A DNA stretch of 64,000 bases, taken from NCBI RefSeq assembly GCF_029784135.1, contig NC_073746.1, forward strand, positions 62,842,097 through 62,906,096. Reading direction: 5' to 3'. The stretch is from Toxorhynchites rutilus septentrionalis (lineage: Eukaryota; Arthropoda; Insecta; Diptera; Culicidae). Each line of letters begins with the position of its first letter. The first letter of the stretch is position 1. This document shows positions 31,736 through 43,363 of this stretch, in pieces. Below the pieces are notes generated by a model, which saw only the letters and a program-made list of their open reading frames with translations, made no database searches and was not told the origin of the DNA. The position numbers and the translations under genes were made by a program.

Positions 31736-34080
31736 TGATCAGGAAATACAATGACCTGATTAAAATGTTGCATCTTGTGTCTGTTTTGTCAATGTGTGCT
31801 CTGAAGGTAAGCTTTCGATCGAAAGTTAGACCCAGATACACTACTTCTGAAGACCATTCAATACTATTGCCATTAAGACTGACTGTCATATTTTGTGGAG
31901 GAACAAGCTTCGGAGTGTTCTTGTGGGGAAACAATATGACTTGTGTCTTTGCTGCATTTATGCATATTTTCCAATTATTGAAATATCCTGACAAAGCGTC
32001 TAATCCTCTTTGAAGTTTAGATCTTGGTTCTGTGATACTTCTGCCCTTGTAAATGATGGCAGTGTTATCTGCAAATAATGACAGTTTCCCATCAGATGGG
32101 AGTGCGGGAATATCTGAAGTGTAGATATTGAAAAGAATTGGTCCCAAGATGGATCCTTGAGGAACACCTGCATTCACGATGAATTTCTCTGATGAAATAT
32201 TGTTTATAGAAGCATTAAACGCTCTTTCAGAAAGATAATTTTTGATAATTTTTATCAAGTATGTAGGAAAACCAAAGTTCTGAAGCTTGTAAATGAGACC
32301 ATTATGCCAAACATTATCGAATGCTTTTTCAACATCAAGAAGTGCCATGGCAGATGATTTTGACTTGTTTCGTCTAATTATATTGTATACTCTACGAAGC
32401 TGGTGAATAGTAGAGTGTCCCTTTCGGAACCCAAGCTGCTCATCCAAAAATATATTGTGCTCATCTGCAAAAGCAAGAATGCGCTTTAATATAATTTTTT
32501 CGAATACTTTCGAAAATGCTGGGAGGAGGCTAATTGGTCGATAGCTCTTTGAAGAAGAAGGATCTTTTCCGGGTTTTAGTATCGGGATCACTTTTGCCAA
32601 CTTCCAACTCGAAGGGAAGTAGCCAAGTAATAGACATCTGTTAAAGATAGAAGTCATAATTTCATATAAGTTGTTACTAAGATGTTTCAACTCAATGTTA
32701 AATATACTATCGAAGCCGGGGCCCTTCATATTCTTCAACGAGCGTATAACCAAGATAACCTCTTCTGTCGGGATAATTTCATTCTCTTGAGGTGCAGAAT
32801 AGATATTGCCAATAGCCCTTACAGTATCATTCACCGAAGCTTCAAATGGATGTTCTGGCCAAGATTGCGTGAACTAGCGAAATGGTTGCCAATTACATTA
32901 GCCTTTTCGACAGGTGTTATCAATCGTTCTGAATTATCAGGTTGAAGGAGAGGAGGAATAGGATTAGACTTGGTCTTGAGAATTTTAGCGAGCCTCCAAA
33001 ATGGCTTGGAGTTGTTCGGAAGTTTACTAATATCTTTTGCGAATTTTTTGTTACGGAGATCAATCATTCTGGCCTGGATAACCTCGGTTAACTGATTATA
33101 CTGTCGTTTCCTCTCTCGAATACCAGTACGTTGGTACTGCCTTCGATAGAGGTTCCGAAGTCTAATCAAATGTTTAGTAATTGGATCAATTTGAACAGAG
33201 TCACTCACCTGAATCGTTTCTGGGATGTGGTTTTGGCGAGCCTCAATAACTGCAGTTTGAATATAGCTGACTGTTGTTTCGATATCTTCGGGAGATTCAA
33301 GAGGCTGATCGAGATCAATATTGTTGTCGATAAGCTACTGGAATTCCACCCAATTCGCACGATGATAGTCTCGTCTACATTGTGGCCTCCTGACTACGAC
33401 ATTCACTCCCAATTCAACCATCACTAGGAAGTGATCCGAACTCAGCTCGTTAAGGGCAATAGGATCACCGATGTGGCGATCCGTGTTGGTAATGAAGAAA
33501 TCAATTATGGAATGTACTTCAGAACGAGAAATGCGAGTGGGGGTTGCTGGGCTAAGAATCCTGTAGTGCCCACACTGTAGATCATCATTTAGAGTCACTC
33601 CATTTTGATTCCTCCTTTGGTTTCCCCAGGACTGATGTCGAGCATTAATGTCCCGCCGATGACGTATTTCGACTGCCTTCGTGTTAGCTTGATGATATCG
33701 TTTTTAAGAAGCAACGCCGAGCCATCTCTGATTGACGTCTGTTTGGGATAGTAGACCGCAATCACGATAATAGGCCCAATCGATGTTGTGATTTTCGCCC
33801 CATCGAAGCTATGATGATGTTAAGTTTGAGGCACGGAAAAAGTCGATATCTGATGTTATTTCTAATGGCTAGGGCAACACCTCCTCCACCAGAACCAGTA
33901 CGATCCATTCTCAACAGACGATAATTCGGAACACGAAGGTTAATATTCGGTTCAAGATGCGTCTTGGTAACGATAGCTACGTCGATGTTGTTTGTCACTA
34001 AGAAGTCAGTGAAATGCCGTGCCTCGACAAACGTGCATTATGCCGTCAAGCACAGCGTGCTTTAGTGATGGCTGGCTCAT
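31736..34080 (-). pseudogene. Jockey-type LINE, inactivated ORF2
   Basis: Reading minus, the endonuclease begins near 34000 (NNIDVAIVTKTHLEPNIN, GSGGGGVALAIRNNIRY), continues at 33598-33335 (IIDFFITNTD, LSSDHFLVMV), a linker at 33208-32831, and reverse transcriptase at 32834-31736 (SYRPISLLPAFSKVFEKI, LDVEKAFDNVWHNGL, NAGVPQGSILGPILFNIYTS). The active site reads LFADNTAI: the second aspartate of FADD is asparagine (codon at 32064-32066, one transition). Three frame breaks and the loss of the 3' end make it a pseudogene. It joins RTE sequence at both sides. Confidence 0.85.
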
Positions 34081-35165
34081 AGTTGCAATGTGGGAGGGGT
34101 ACTCGTGGTGTGTGGTGTGGTGTGCAAATTCTGCATGCTGCTAGGTGCTGTCACTTCAGTTCGGTTGGTGTGGAACTGAACAGATGTGTTAGCTGCCTTC
34201 GCTTCAGTCTGTATCGTTCCACGTTTTGTCGAGTCGCTCGTTACAGCATGGCTGCGCGTGCTGCATCCTTCTCGTTCAGGAGCGCTTGGCACTCGTCGTC
34301 AAACCATTCATTCCGTTGTCCTCGTTGTTCATACCCGATGACGGTCTCTGCCGTGCTGTTAATTGCAGCTTCCAATGTGTTCCAGCATTCATCGAGTGGG
34401 GCAGCAGTTTTCAAGACGCTGCGAGCATGTTGCAGCAACGTCCGGCTCCTGCAGTCGTCGTAGGCGGTACCGCGGCGAGCGCTTTTGTCTCAAGTTATTG
34501 ACACCTGACAGTTTAGAACGCAGTTTGATCATCACCAGGTAGTGGTCTGAATCGATTTTAGTTCCACCATATTCGGTTCGTTATGTAATGTGGACGCCAC
34601 ATCGGGTGCACGAAGCAGAAGCCCCATCGGATATACGAAGCCGTCACGGACACACGAAGCACCATGTCGTCAACGCTAATTTACTTCGTTTTGTTTTGGT
34701 TCGACTTTCTCGAACCGGACCCACTTGTTTCGGGTTGGGTTCGGATTGTTTCGAATCGGTTTTCGGCACGTCGGCAAGCCCGGGCGGTACGTCCACATTT
34801 AGTCGGCTTTACCGGGCGGCCAAGGCCGCTCGGTGTAATGTGGACGCGTCTTAACGTCGATGATATCCGAGATGTGCCGACCGTCGATCAACACGTGGTC
34901 AATTTGTGTTTCTTTTTGCGGTGGTGATCTCCAGGTATAATGGTATTGGAGGCTGTGCTGAAAAAAGATGTTATGTATTGCTATGTTCTTGGAGGCAGCG
35001 AAGTCGATAAGTCTTCGCCGTTTTCGTTGGTTCACTGATGGGTGCCGAACCTACCAATTACCAGTCTGAACTCCTCCTCTTGACCGACCTGAGCATTCGA
35101 ATCACCGATGACGATTTTGATGTCGTGTTTTGGGCAGCGATCGTATTCACGCTCTAGCTACGCTA
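34081..35165 (-). pseudogene. RTE-type LINE, endonuclease fragment
   Basis: Minus strand, from the right: HDIKIVIGDSNAQVG (near 35130), RRLIDFAASKNIAIHNIFFQ, YTWRSPPQKETQIDHVLIDG, then after an insertion KIDSDHYLVMIKLRS (near 34550), and NEWFDDECQALLNEKDAARA (near 34290). These are APE endonuclease blocks (GD.NAQ, SDH) and the linker of RTE-clade proteins. The frame is broken, and reverse transcriptase is missing where the Jockey piece begins. Confidence 0.8.
34585..34847. repeat. Insertion in the RTE endonuclease, bounded by 13-bp direct repeats
   Basis: GTAATGTGGACGC occurs at 34585-34597 and again at 34835-34847. Between them is GC-rich sequence with no RTE similarity; RTE endonuclease coding resumes on both sides. 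A 13-bp duplication is typical of retroposon insertion, but no tail or pol III boxes were recognised, so the class is unknown. Confidence 0.55.
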
Positions 35166-35560
35166 GCTAGATGGGGGCTGTGAATGTGATGAAAGCGATA
35201 CGGGATTTAACAGAAAACCGATGCTTAAAACCAGTCTTCAGAATGCAACTCGATGCTGATGTGCAACAGGTTTTTTGTACAGAGTTGAGCTCCCTCTCCT
35301 TGTGCACACACGCGCTCTGGCGAATGAGCACGCTCCGAAACACAAATGAAATGTTTGGTTGTCAGCGCCAAGGGCGCAAGCCCAGTTCTAAGCTGAGTTT
35401 TACGCTGAAATTCGAACCGTGCTGCGCGCTTGAATCTGGATTGCTCTCTCTGTTGAGACATTCTTCTTCACACAAACATATACGGTTTAAATGGGGGCGC
35501 GCTGTTGTTTTTATGCTTTGTGTAGAACGAACGAAGACAAAGCGGGCGCTAGAATTTGAT

Positions 35561-35561
<1 letters not shown>

Positions 35562-35609
<48 letters not shown>
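35562..35609 (+). repeat. (GT)n microsatellite
   Basis: An almost pure GT run of about 48 bases with one TA interruption at its start. Confidence 0.95.
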
Positions 35610-35611
<2 letters not shown>

Positions 35612-35699
35612 GTATGAGACGCGCATCACACAGGTGAGAAGAAATGTATAGTATCTGAGTTCTGTGCCGGGTACATTTTGCACTGTCGTGCTTATGAAT

Positions 35700-36120
35700 T
35701 TTACGAGTTATGAGAATACTCCAAGATTTGCATCAAACTATGATTAAAAGTATGTACTTCAGTCGGCACTTCATTCGCAACTTCTCCCAACTCATATCCA
35801 ATCACTGTTCGTTAGACGCGCTGTTTTTTCGAATCAATCTTACCAGGAACAATCGCTGCTTTTGTGGTGAAGTTTACCACGACATTGAGCATGTTGTTTC
35901 AAAACATCAAAATTGTGCAAATCTCCTTATGTTCCTTCCTCTCTATAATAAAAATATGTCACCCTACTAACTTCGAGTCATCTGTGTTGAACGATTTCCT
36001 ATCCTATTAATCATAGAATAAGCAAATTGGAAATATACTTCAAAATTAAAAATAGATTTAGAATTTGGCTGCATCAAATTTATATAAGTGAGCCTGTAAG
36101 AATAAACGATTCATAAAAAA
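35700..36120 (+). pseudogene. LINE 3'-terminal remnant
   Basis: One frame reads LDALFFRINLTRNNRCFCGE and continues VYHDIEHVVSKHQNC, a CxC...H...C zinc-finger-like motif found at the C-terminus of several insect LINE ORF2 proteins. Upstream reverse transcriptase sequence is absent and the downstream part has stops. Confidence 0.55.
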
Positions 36121-36614
36121 TAGAACTCTTCAACATTAAGGGAAAGGAGTATTTCTGACCAGTGAGGAGCAAAGTTGTCTTGAAAGTTTAGTTCATTAAG
36201 ATGAAACACAGTAAATAATATCTATTTTGAAAAAAATACGATACTGAGTTGGAGTATATTGAAAAATTATAAGGTAAAAAGTGAAGTTAACACACAACAG
36301 TATAACTGGATTTGATTAAAGTCCATTCCTAACTGACCATTCAAAGTAGCATTAAGGTGGTGGTGGAACTAATAATACTTGTCAGTTACAAGCTTACTTA
36401 TGATATTTTTTGTGTGTCTAGTGGTACCGTACCAGTTGGAATGATTTTTCCATGATGAACAATATGTGGACAACGGGAAGGTCACGACTCAATATTGAAA
36501 TCATACATAATTGTCAAATAGAACTTTTGTCTGGTTTGTGACAGAATTGAAAACAAATTCCAAAAATCATAATTATCTAAATATTATTTACTGGTAGAGA
36601 ACAAAACTGGTACT

Positions 36615-36863
36615 TATACAGCCATTCTAAGCCAAAGCGATAAAGCGGTTCTCAGATTTTAGTTAAAATTGGTAGTTTCGTTCCTTATCGCAAAGTATTA
36701 GACCCGTATTTTTTTCCTTTTTTTTTCAGGGTGGTCCGAAAAATCAATTTTTTCCCATTCTATCCGAAAAATAGGGTCTAATATTTTGCAATAAGGAACA
36801 AAAATACTAATTTAAATTAAATCTGAGAATCATTATATCGGTTTTGCATGGAATGGCTGTATA
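36615..36863. mobile_element. Foldback MITE, ~250 bp
   Basis: TATACAGCCATTC at 36615 is mirrored by GAATGGCTGTATA ending at 36863. The arms stay complementary for nearly 90 bases with some mismatches (TTCTCAGATTT, GTTCCTTATCGCAAA and ATTAGACCC are all mirrored). Terminal TA suggests a Tc1/mariner-type target site. No coding capacity. Confidence 0.7.
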
Positions 36864-37079
36864 AGAATGTTTAATTGTTTGGTTTTATTATTAGTTTCAT
36901 TCATTTTTCCATTAAAAAACAGGAAGTGGGTTATATCTATGGTATAACCGCAAGGGTGACGTAGGACTATCGTTGATTTAGAGATCATTTGTTTGAAGTT
37001 GAATCTAAATTCATTCTGAATGAATGAATATTTGGGGGACTTCGAAAACGAGAGCGTTACGTTGGAGGCACAAGGTTTT

Positions 37080-38627
37080 ATGCATCCAATATTGGATACG
37101 GAAATATCCTACTGATGGGGAACAATAATCTTCAGAAGCTATCCTGTTAATTGCGATTGATTGAAAATCACAAAACCAAATGTATTTGGTCACAGTGTTA
37201 CATGGATAGAAAACATTCAAATAATCTTTTTCACATGAATGTAATTTTAAATTCCCAGAGGAACTGGCAGATTATTTTCAGTAACGATTAGATATTACCA
37301 CATTTTCCTCGATACTGGAAGCCCACCAGTGGTTAATGCTAACTTGATAACCATCAGTTAATAGCACTTGATTGAGACATATTTGGTCACAATGTTACAT
37401 GGATAGAAAACATTCAATTAAACTCTTTCACATGAATGTATTTTTAAATTCCCAGAGGAACTGGCAGATTATTTTCCGGATCTTTCTCAATGCTGAATGG
37501 CATCCAAACGGAAAGAATTCTGTGCGTGTATGTGTGTATGTAGCGGCTACTTCGATGGTCACCTTCTCTTCTCCTGAAGGATCGGCTTCTCTGTGCTCCC
37601 TCACAGTTCCAAACAAACTGCTTGCGTTTCAGGGCAGATCTCGATCCTTCGCCGTCGAGCACCCTCAGCAACGATGTTGTCTTGTCGATGTCCTCACGAA
37701 AAATGAATGCATCTCACCACCAGAATATCGCTTAAGTATGCTTTTTGTGCGTGATTGAATCGAGAGAAGGCGTGGTTTACGATGGCAATTTGGAAGGCAA
37801 ACTAGAGGGGAATGAACTCTCTGAGCTCGGAACTTTCGGCGACTGAGCAATAATCGATTGCGGGCGCATACAATATTGGATACGGAAATATCCTACTGAT
37901 GGGGAAGAACAATCTTCTGAAGCTATCCTGTTAATTGCGATTGATTGAAAAACCACAAAACCAAATGTATTTGATCACAGTGTTACATGGAAAGAAAACA
38001 TTCAAATAAACTCTTTAACATGAATATATTTTGAAAATTCCCAAAGGAACTGGCAGATTATTTTCAGTAACGATTAGATATTTCCACATTTTCCTCGATA
38101 CTGGAAGCCCACCAGTGGTTAATGCCAACTCGATAACCACCTGTTAATAGCACTTGATTGAAACATATTTGGTCACAGTGTTACATGGATAGAAAACATT
38201 CAATTAAACTCTTTCACATGAATATATTTTGAAAATTCCCAGAGAAACTGGCAGATTATTTTCAGTAACGATTAGTTATTTCCACATTTTCCTCGATACT
38301 GGAAGCCCACCAGTGGTTAATACCAACTCGATAACCACCTGTTAATAGCACTTGATTGAAACATATTTGGTCACAGTGTTACATGGATAGAAAACATTCA
38401 ATTAAACTCTTTCACATGAATATATTTTGAAAATTCCCAAAGGAACTGGCAGATTATTTTCCAGCAATGATTAGATCTTTCCGGAACTTTCTCGATGCTG
38501 AATGGCATCCTAACGGAAAGAGTTCTGCGCGTGTATGTGTCGATCCTTTGGCCGTCCACCTCCTCCAGCACGTTAGGCAACGATGTTGTCTTGTCGATGT
38601 CCTCACGAAAAATGAATGTGTCTCACT
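37080..38627 (+). repeat. Satellite array, left segment
   Basis: Two subunit kinds alternate. The short subunit (about 197 bp) contains CTGGAAGCCCACCAGTGGTT (for example 38101 and 38299) and TGGTCACAGTGTTACATGGA. The long spacer (about 400 bp) runs from TGCTGAATGGCATCC through GATGTCCTCACGAAAAATGA to CTCTCTGAGCTCGGAAC. The higher-order start marker CATACAATATTGGATACGG occurs near 37079 (diverged) and 37863. The first long spacer (37558-37675) has an extra GC-richer segment absent from later copies. Open frames in the spacers are repeated with the satellite and resemble no protein. Confidence 0.85.
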
Positions 38628-40658
38628 TTCTTTCTTTCTTTGTTTTTAAGAGGCTTTAAACTTTGCAGTTCATTCGCCTCTTGCCCAGTGAAGAGCCACA
38701 ATAAAACCAGCCCAGAGGGGACTGGCGAAAGGGAAACCAAAAAAATCACTCATCAGATCTGTCCGCTCGACCCTCGGTTAAAGAAGAAGGTAGGAAGAGA
38801 TCCCATGCTTCATAAGATATTTAATATATGCTGTAAAGAAAAGTAAATATTTACTGATCCGAGGACCAAAGCAGTAACGAAGCACAAGTGACCCAGCGAA
38901 AGGCGTGTTCCAAAAACAAAAAAACAAAAAGGCCCTTCTCAGGAGGATAGGAAGGAAAGGAGTGGAAAGGATTTGGGTGGGATTAGTGGAGTGGAAGGGG
39001 GTGGGAGTGGTATGGGAAGGAAAGAGGGGTGGGGTGAAATGAAATGAAATACAGTTTGAATAGATAATAAAATATAGTGGTTTTGAATTTAATGGTATAT
39101 AGTAGAGCTGAAAAATGGAGAGGTTTATTTAATGAATTTATCCTCCTTGGTGAGTGTGGCTGTAGGAATAGGAAGTTGATTAAAGTATAATGTAATGGAT
39201 AGAAGATAGATATGGGTATGAAAGTATATATTATATTATTTGTTATTTATTATTATTGAACGCGTGTATATACATGTATGAATTCCTTCCTTCCGACCCG
39301 TACATACATGTGTATACACACATAAACACGCATACATGACTATGAAGTGGCGAACTTTAATAAGCAATTTCCAAGGTATTTAGTATTTCGATTTAGATTT
39401 TACCAAAGAAGTCGGTTTCTTTCAGAAACGCAATTAAATTGGTTTCTTGGGTCTCGTCTCTACTGAGGATATCTCGGAGACTCTGACCTATGTTGTGTCG
39501 GACTCGAGCATCTTTGGTATGTTGACATTCAAGTAAAAGATGGCTAACGGAAACCGGAGCTTCGTTGCAAGCACATTGGGGTTTTTCGGCTCTGCAGAAC
39601 AAGTGTGAGTGGGCGAAGTTAGTGTGCCCAATTCGAAGACGGGTAAGGACTTGCCTTTCCCTACTATTGAGACGGTCCTCCCAAGGGAGAGTGGAATTTT
39701 TAATTATATGAAGATGAGTGGGACGGCTGTTTATCCAACCTATGTCCCAACTTTCACGGACTTGCTGTTTTACCCAGCGGACAATGTCAGATGGAGGACA
39801 GGGCATGTCTGGGGGTTCTATTTTGCTGCCCTTGCCGGCCAGTATGTCGGCGGCTGTATTTCCGCGGATTCCTGAGTGACCAGGAACCCAGCAGAAGGAG
39901 ATGTTTTTATTTGAAGCAGACTCTTCTGTTTGCTTAATCCATGGGTGTTTGCTGTTTCCACTTAGAAGATCGTGGAGACAGCTAGCTGAGTCTGAGAATA
40001 TTGTGGTAGGAAGAAAATCATGGGTGCATTCTTGGGTAGCTATTAAAAGGGCGAAAGCTTCCGCACTGAAGATGGAGCATTGCGGTGGAAGAGAAAAGCT
40101 ACCAGTGTATCTACTCTCAAAGATTCCACATCCAACTCCATCGGCACTGACTGAACCATCTGTGTATACCTGGTGGTTGATTTGAAAATTGGATGTAACG
40201 AGGTTATTGAAGCAGGCTTTGACTTTTGGAGAAGGGTCTCCCGCCCGAACTGCCTTGAGAAGTTCAAGGTTAATGTTCGGCGGTTTGACGTTCCAATTTC
40301 TTCCCGTCGCAGATGAACGTTCACATATATCGGGAAGATCTTTGTTCGTGAGATTTTTGAACCATGTTTTAGCCCTATGTATTAATGGGACATTGTGGTC
40401 GCTTTCGGGGAGTGACAAGTGACGGATGGCTTATGAGTGATGGCTTTTGTTACCAGGTGGGTGAAGGGAAGCGCCAATTGCGAGCCGAATTGCTTTATTG
40501 TAAATTGGTTGGATGGTGTTTAACACCCTGTCCCCTCCACGGCTGAAGGTGCCTATTCCGTAAAGGATTTGTGGGACCAACCAAACATTTACAACATTTA
40601 GCAGCGTCTTTCTATGGCCAGAGGCTAGGTTGCCTGCGATAGCCTTGATGATGTTTGT
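38628..40658 (-). mobile_element. 5'-truncated non-LTR retrotransposon inserted in satellite (copy 1)
   Basis: A 2.0-kb insertion on the minus strand into a long satellite spacer. The target TGTGTCTCA is present on both sides (ending at 38627 and following about 40657); downstream satellite resumes at CACCAGAATATCGCTT. The 3' end has an AAAAACAAAGAAAGAAAGAA-type tail (on the minus strand). The truncated 5' side begins in the C-terminal part of reverse transcriptase (LLNVVNVWLVPQILYGIGTF near 40600-40540), followed by an RNase H domain and a long 3' UTR. Confidence 0.85.
39393..40418 (-). CDS. LINE ORF2 RNase H and C-terminal region (copy 1)
   Basis: A 341-codon open frame that is the 3' part of a longer ORF2. 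RNase H1-type catalytic residues are visible: YTDGS (D), SAEAFALL (E), FSDSAS (D), and HSGIRGNTAAD (H and D). A C-terminal CxC-x(n)-HLLLEC zinc-finger-like motif follows (QCACNEAPVSVSHLLLECQH). RNase H after reverse transcriptase places it among the I/R1/LOA-type LINE lineages. The frame is intact, but the start is internal to the original protein and there is no endonuclease. Identical to the copy at 43853 apart from one Pro/Ser difference. Confidence 0.85.
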   Translation of the reverse strand: MSLPESDHNVPLIHRAKTWFKNLTNKDLPDICERSSATGRNWNVKPPNINLELLKAVRAGDPSPKVKACFNNLVTSNFQINHQVYTDGSVSADGVGCGIFESRYTGSFSLPPQCSIFSAEAFALLIATQECTHDFLPTTIFSDSASCLHDLLSGNSKHPWIKQTEESASNKNISFCWVPGHSGIRGNTAADILAGKGSKIEPPDMPCPPSDIVRWVKQQVRESWDIGWINSRPTHLHIIKNSTLPWEDRLNSRERQVLTRLRIGHTNFAHSHLFCRAEKPQCACNEAPVSVSHLLLECQHTKDARVRHNIGQSLRDILSRDETQETNLIAFLKETDFFGKI

Positions 40659-42837
40659 GTCTCATCACCAGAATATCGCTTAAGTATCCTTTTTGTGTGT
40701 GACTGAATCGAGAGAAGGTGTGGTTTACGATGGCAATTTGGAAGGCAAACTAGAGGGGAATGAACTCTCTGAGCTCGAATCTTTCGGCGACTGAGCAATA
40801 ATCGATTGCGGGCGCATACAATATTGGATACGGAAATATCCTACTGATGGGGAAGAATAATCTTCTGAAGCTATCCTGTTAATTGCGATTGATTGAAAAA
40901 CCACAAAACCAAATGTATTTGATCACAGTGTTACATGGAAAGAAAACATTCAAATAAACTCATGAATATATTTTGAAAATTCCCAAAGGAACTGGCAGAT
41001 TATTTTCAGTAACGATTAGATATTTCCACATTTTCCTCGATACTGGAAGCCCACCAGTGGTTAATGCCAACTCGATAACCACCTGTTAATAGCACTTGAT
41101 TGAAACATATTTGGTCACAGTGTTACATGGATAGAAAACATTCAATTAAATTCTTTCACATGAATATATTTTGAAAATTCCCAAAGGAACTGGCAGATTA
41201 TTTTCAGTAAGGATTAGATATTTCCACATTTTCCTCGATACTGGAAGCCCACCAGTGGTTAATGCCAACCCGATAACCACCTGTTAATAGCACTTGATTG
41301 AAATATATTTGGTCACAGTGTTACATGGATAGAAAACATTCAATTAAACTCTTTCACATGAATATATTTTGAAAATTCCCAAAGGAACTGGCAGATTATT
41401 TTCCAGCAATGATTAGATCTTTCCGGAACTTTCTCGATGCTGAATGGCATCCTAACGGAAAGAGTTCTGCGCGTGTATGTGTCGATCCTTTGGCCGTCCA
41501 CCTCCTCCAGCACGTTAGGCAACGATGTTGTCTTGTCGATGTCCTCACGAAAAATGAATGTGTCTCACCACCAGAATATCGCTTAAGTATGCTTTTTGTG
41601 TGTGATTGAATCGAGAGAAGGTGTGGTTTACGATGGCAATTTGGAAGGCAAACTAGAGGGGAATGAACTCTCTGAGCTCGGAACTTTCGGCGACTGAGCA
41701 ATAATCGATTGCGGGCGCATACAATATTGGATACGGAAATATCCTACTGATGGGGAAGAATAATCTTCTGAAGCTATCCTGTTAATTGCGATTGATTGAA
41801 AAACCACAAAACCAAATGTATTTGGTCACAGTGTTACATGGATAGAAAACATTCAATTAAACTCTTTCACATGAATATATTTTGAAAATTCCCAAAGGAG
41901 CTGGCAGATTATTTTCAGTAACGATTAGATATTTCCACATTTTCCTCGATACTGGAAGCCCACCAGTGGTTAATGCCAACTCGATAACCATCTGTTAATA
42001 GCACTTGATTGAAATATATTTGGTCACAGTGTTACATGGATAGAAAACATTCAATTAAACTCTTTCACATGAATATATTTTGAAAATTCCCAAAGGAACT
42101 GGCAGATTATTTTCCAGCAATGATTAGATCTTTCCGGAACTTTCTCGATGCTGAATGGCATCCTAACGGAAAGAGTTCTGCGCGTGTATGTGTCGATCCT
42201 TTGGCCGTCCACCTCCTCCAGCACGTTAGGCAACGATGTTGTCTTGTCGATGTCCTCACGAAAAATGAATGTGTCTCACCACCAGAATATCGCTTAAGTA
42301 TGCTTTTTGTGTGTGATTGAATCGAGAGAAGGTGAGGTTTACGATGGCAATTTGGAAGGCAAACTAGAGGGGAATGAACTCTCTGAGCTCGGAACTTTCG
42401 GCGACTGAGCAATAATCGATTGCGGGCGCATACAATATTGGATACGGAAATATCCTACTAATGGGGAAGAATAATCTTCTGAAGCTATCCTGTTAATTGC
42501 GATTGATTGAAAAACCACAAAACCAAATGTATTTGATCACAGTGTTACATGAAAAGAAAACATTCAAATAAACTATTTAACATGAATATATTTTGAAAAT
42601 TCCCAAAGGAACTGGCAGATTATTTTCAGTAACGATTAGATATTTCCACATTTTCCTCGATACTGGAAGCCCACCAGTGGTTAATGCCAACTCGATAACC
42701 ACCTGTTAATAGCACTTGATTGAAACATATTTGGTCACAGTGTAACATGGATAGAAAACATTCAATTAAACTCTTTCACATGAATGTATTTTTAAATTCC
42801 CAGAGGAACTGGCAGATTATTTTCCGGATCTTTCTCG
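40659..42837 (+). repeat. Satellite array, middle segment
   Basis: Higher-order markers (GCATACAATATTGGATACGG) at 40811, 41716 and 42427 give unit lengths of 905 and 711 bp. The 194-bp difference equals one short subunit. The long spacers at 41400 and 42110 are nearly identical to each other. Confidence 0.9.
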
Positions 42838-43363
42838 TTGCTGAATGGCATCCAAACGGAAAGAATTCCGCGCGTGTATGTGTGTGTGTGTTTGTGTAGC
42901 GGCTGCTTCGAGATCTTCCCGGGGAACCGTTTGTGGCATCACTCTCCTCCTGATGGATTCATGTCTAGCCTAAGGTGCACAAACAGGCTCTTGGTGACAC
43001 CGTTCATCAGCGCTTTCATGATAAACGAAGAGCTTCACCACAACAGCGACAACATGCTCCAATTGCTGTTCAATTAGAACTGAGTAGATTTCCGAGCGGC
43101 GCTCGCTTATATACCGATTGGTGATTTCAATAGCCTGTTTTGAAAGCAATTTTAAGACTATTGAAACAAGTTTTTGGATCAAAAAGTAACAAGTATAGAA
43201 CGCGTAAACATTTTATCTTTCGAATGAAGTGTTTATCATACCATTTCGTTCAGTTGTTAAGGAGCTATTAACGCTCAAAATCTCGGTCTCTGGCGTAACG
43301 CTTTCGTTTTCGAAACTTTGATTTTACACCCCGGTATAGAAATGAAAGACGTAGTCCTACGTC
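42838..43363 (+). repeat. Block right-end module, copy 1
   Basis: Starts inside a long spacer (GCTGAATGGCATCCAAACGG), then diverges into a segment not found in the internal units (TAGCGGCTGCTTCGAGATCT and CTAAGGTGCACAAACAGGCT). It ends with CGTAACGCTTTCGTTTTCGA and GACGTAGTCCTACGTC, the same right edge seen at 48224. Being internal now, it marks the junction of the large tandem duplication. Confidence 0.85.

Noticed and set aside
37428..37850. Open frames repeated in satellite spacers (also near 38400, 41396, 42107, 46116 and 46770)
   Set aside because: They recur only because the satellite recurs, on both strands, and vary by frameshift between copies (for example at 46150). They show no domain, start context or codon bias.
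39609..40422. Plus-strand open frames opposite the LINE RNase H region
   Set aside because: They are antisense shadows of the minus-strand RNase H frame, which carries all catalytic motifs.
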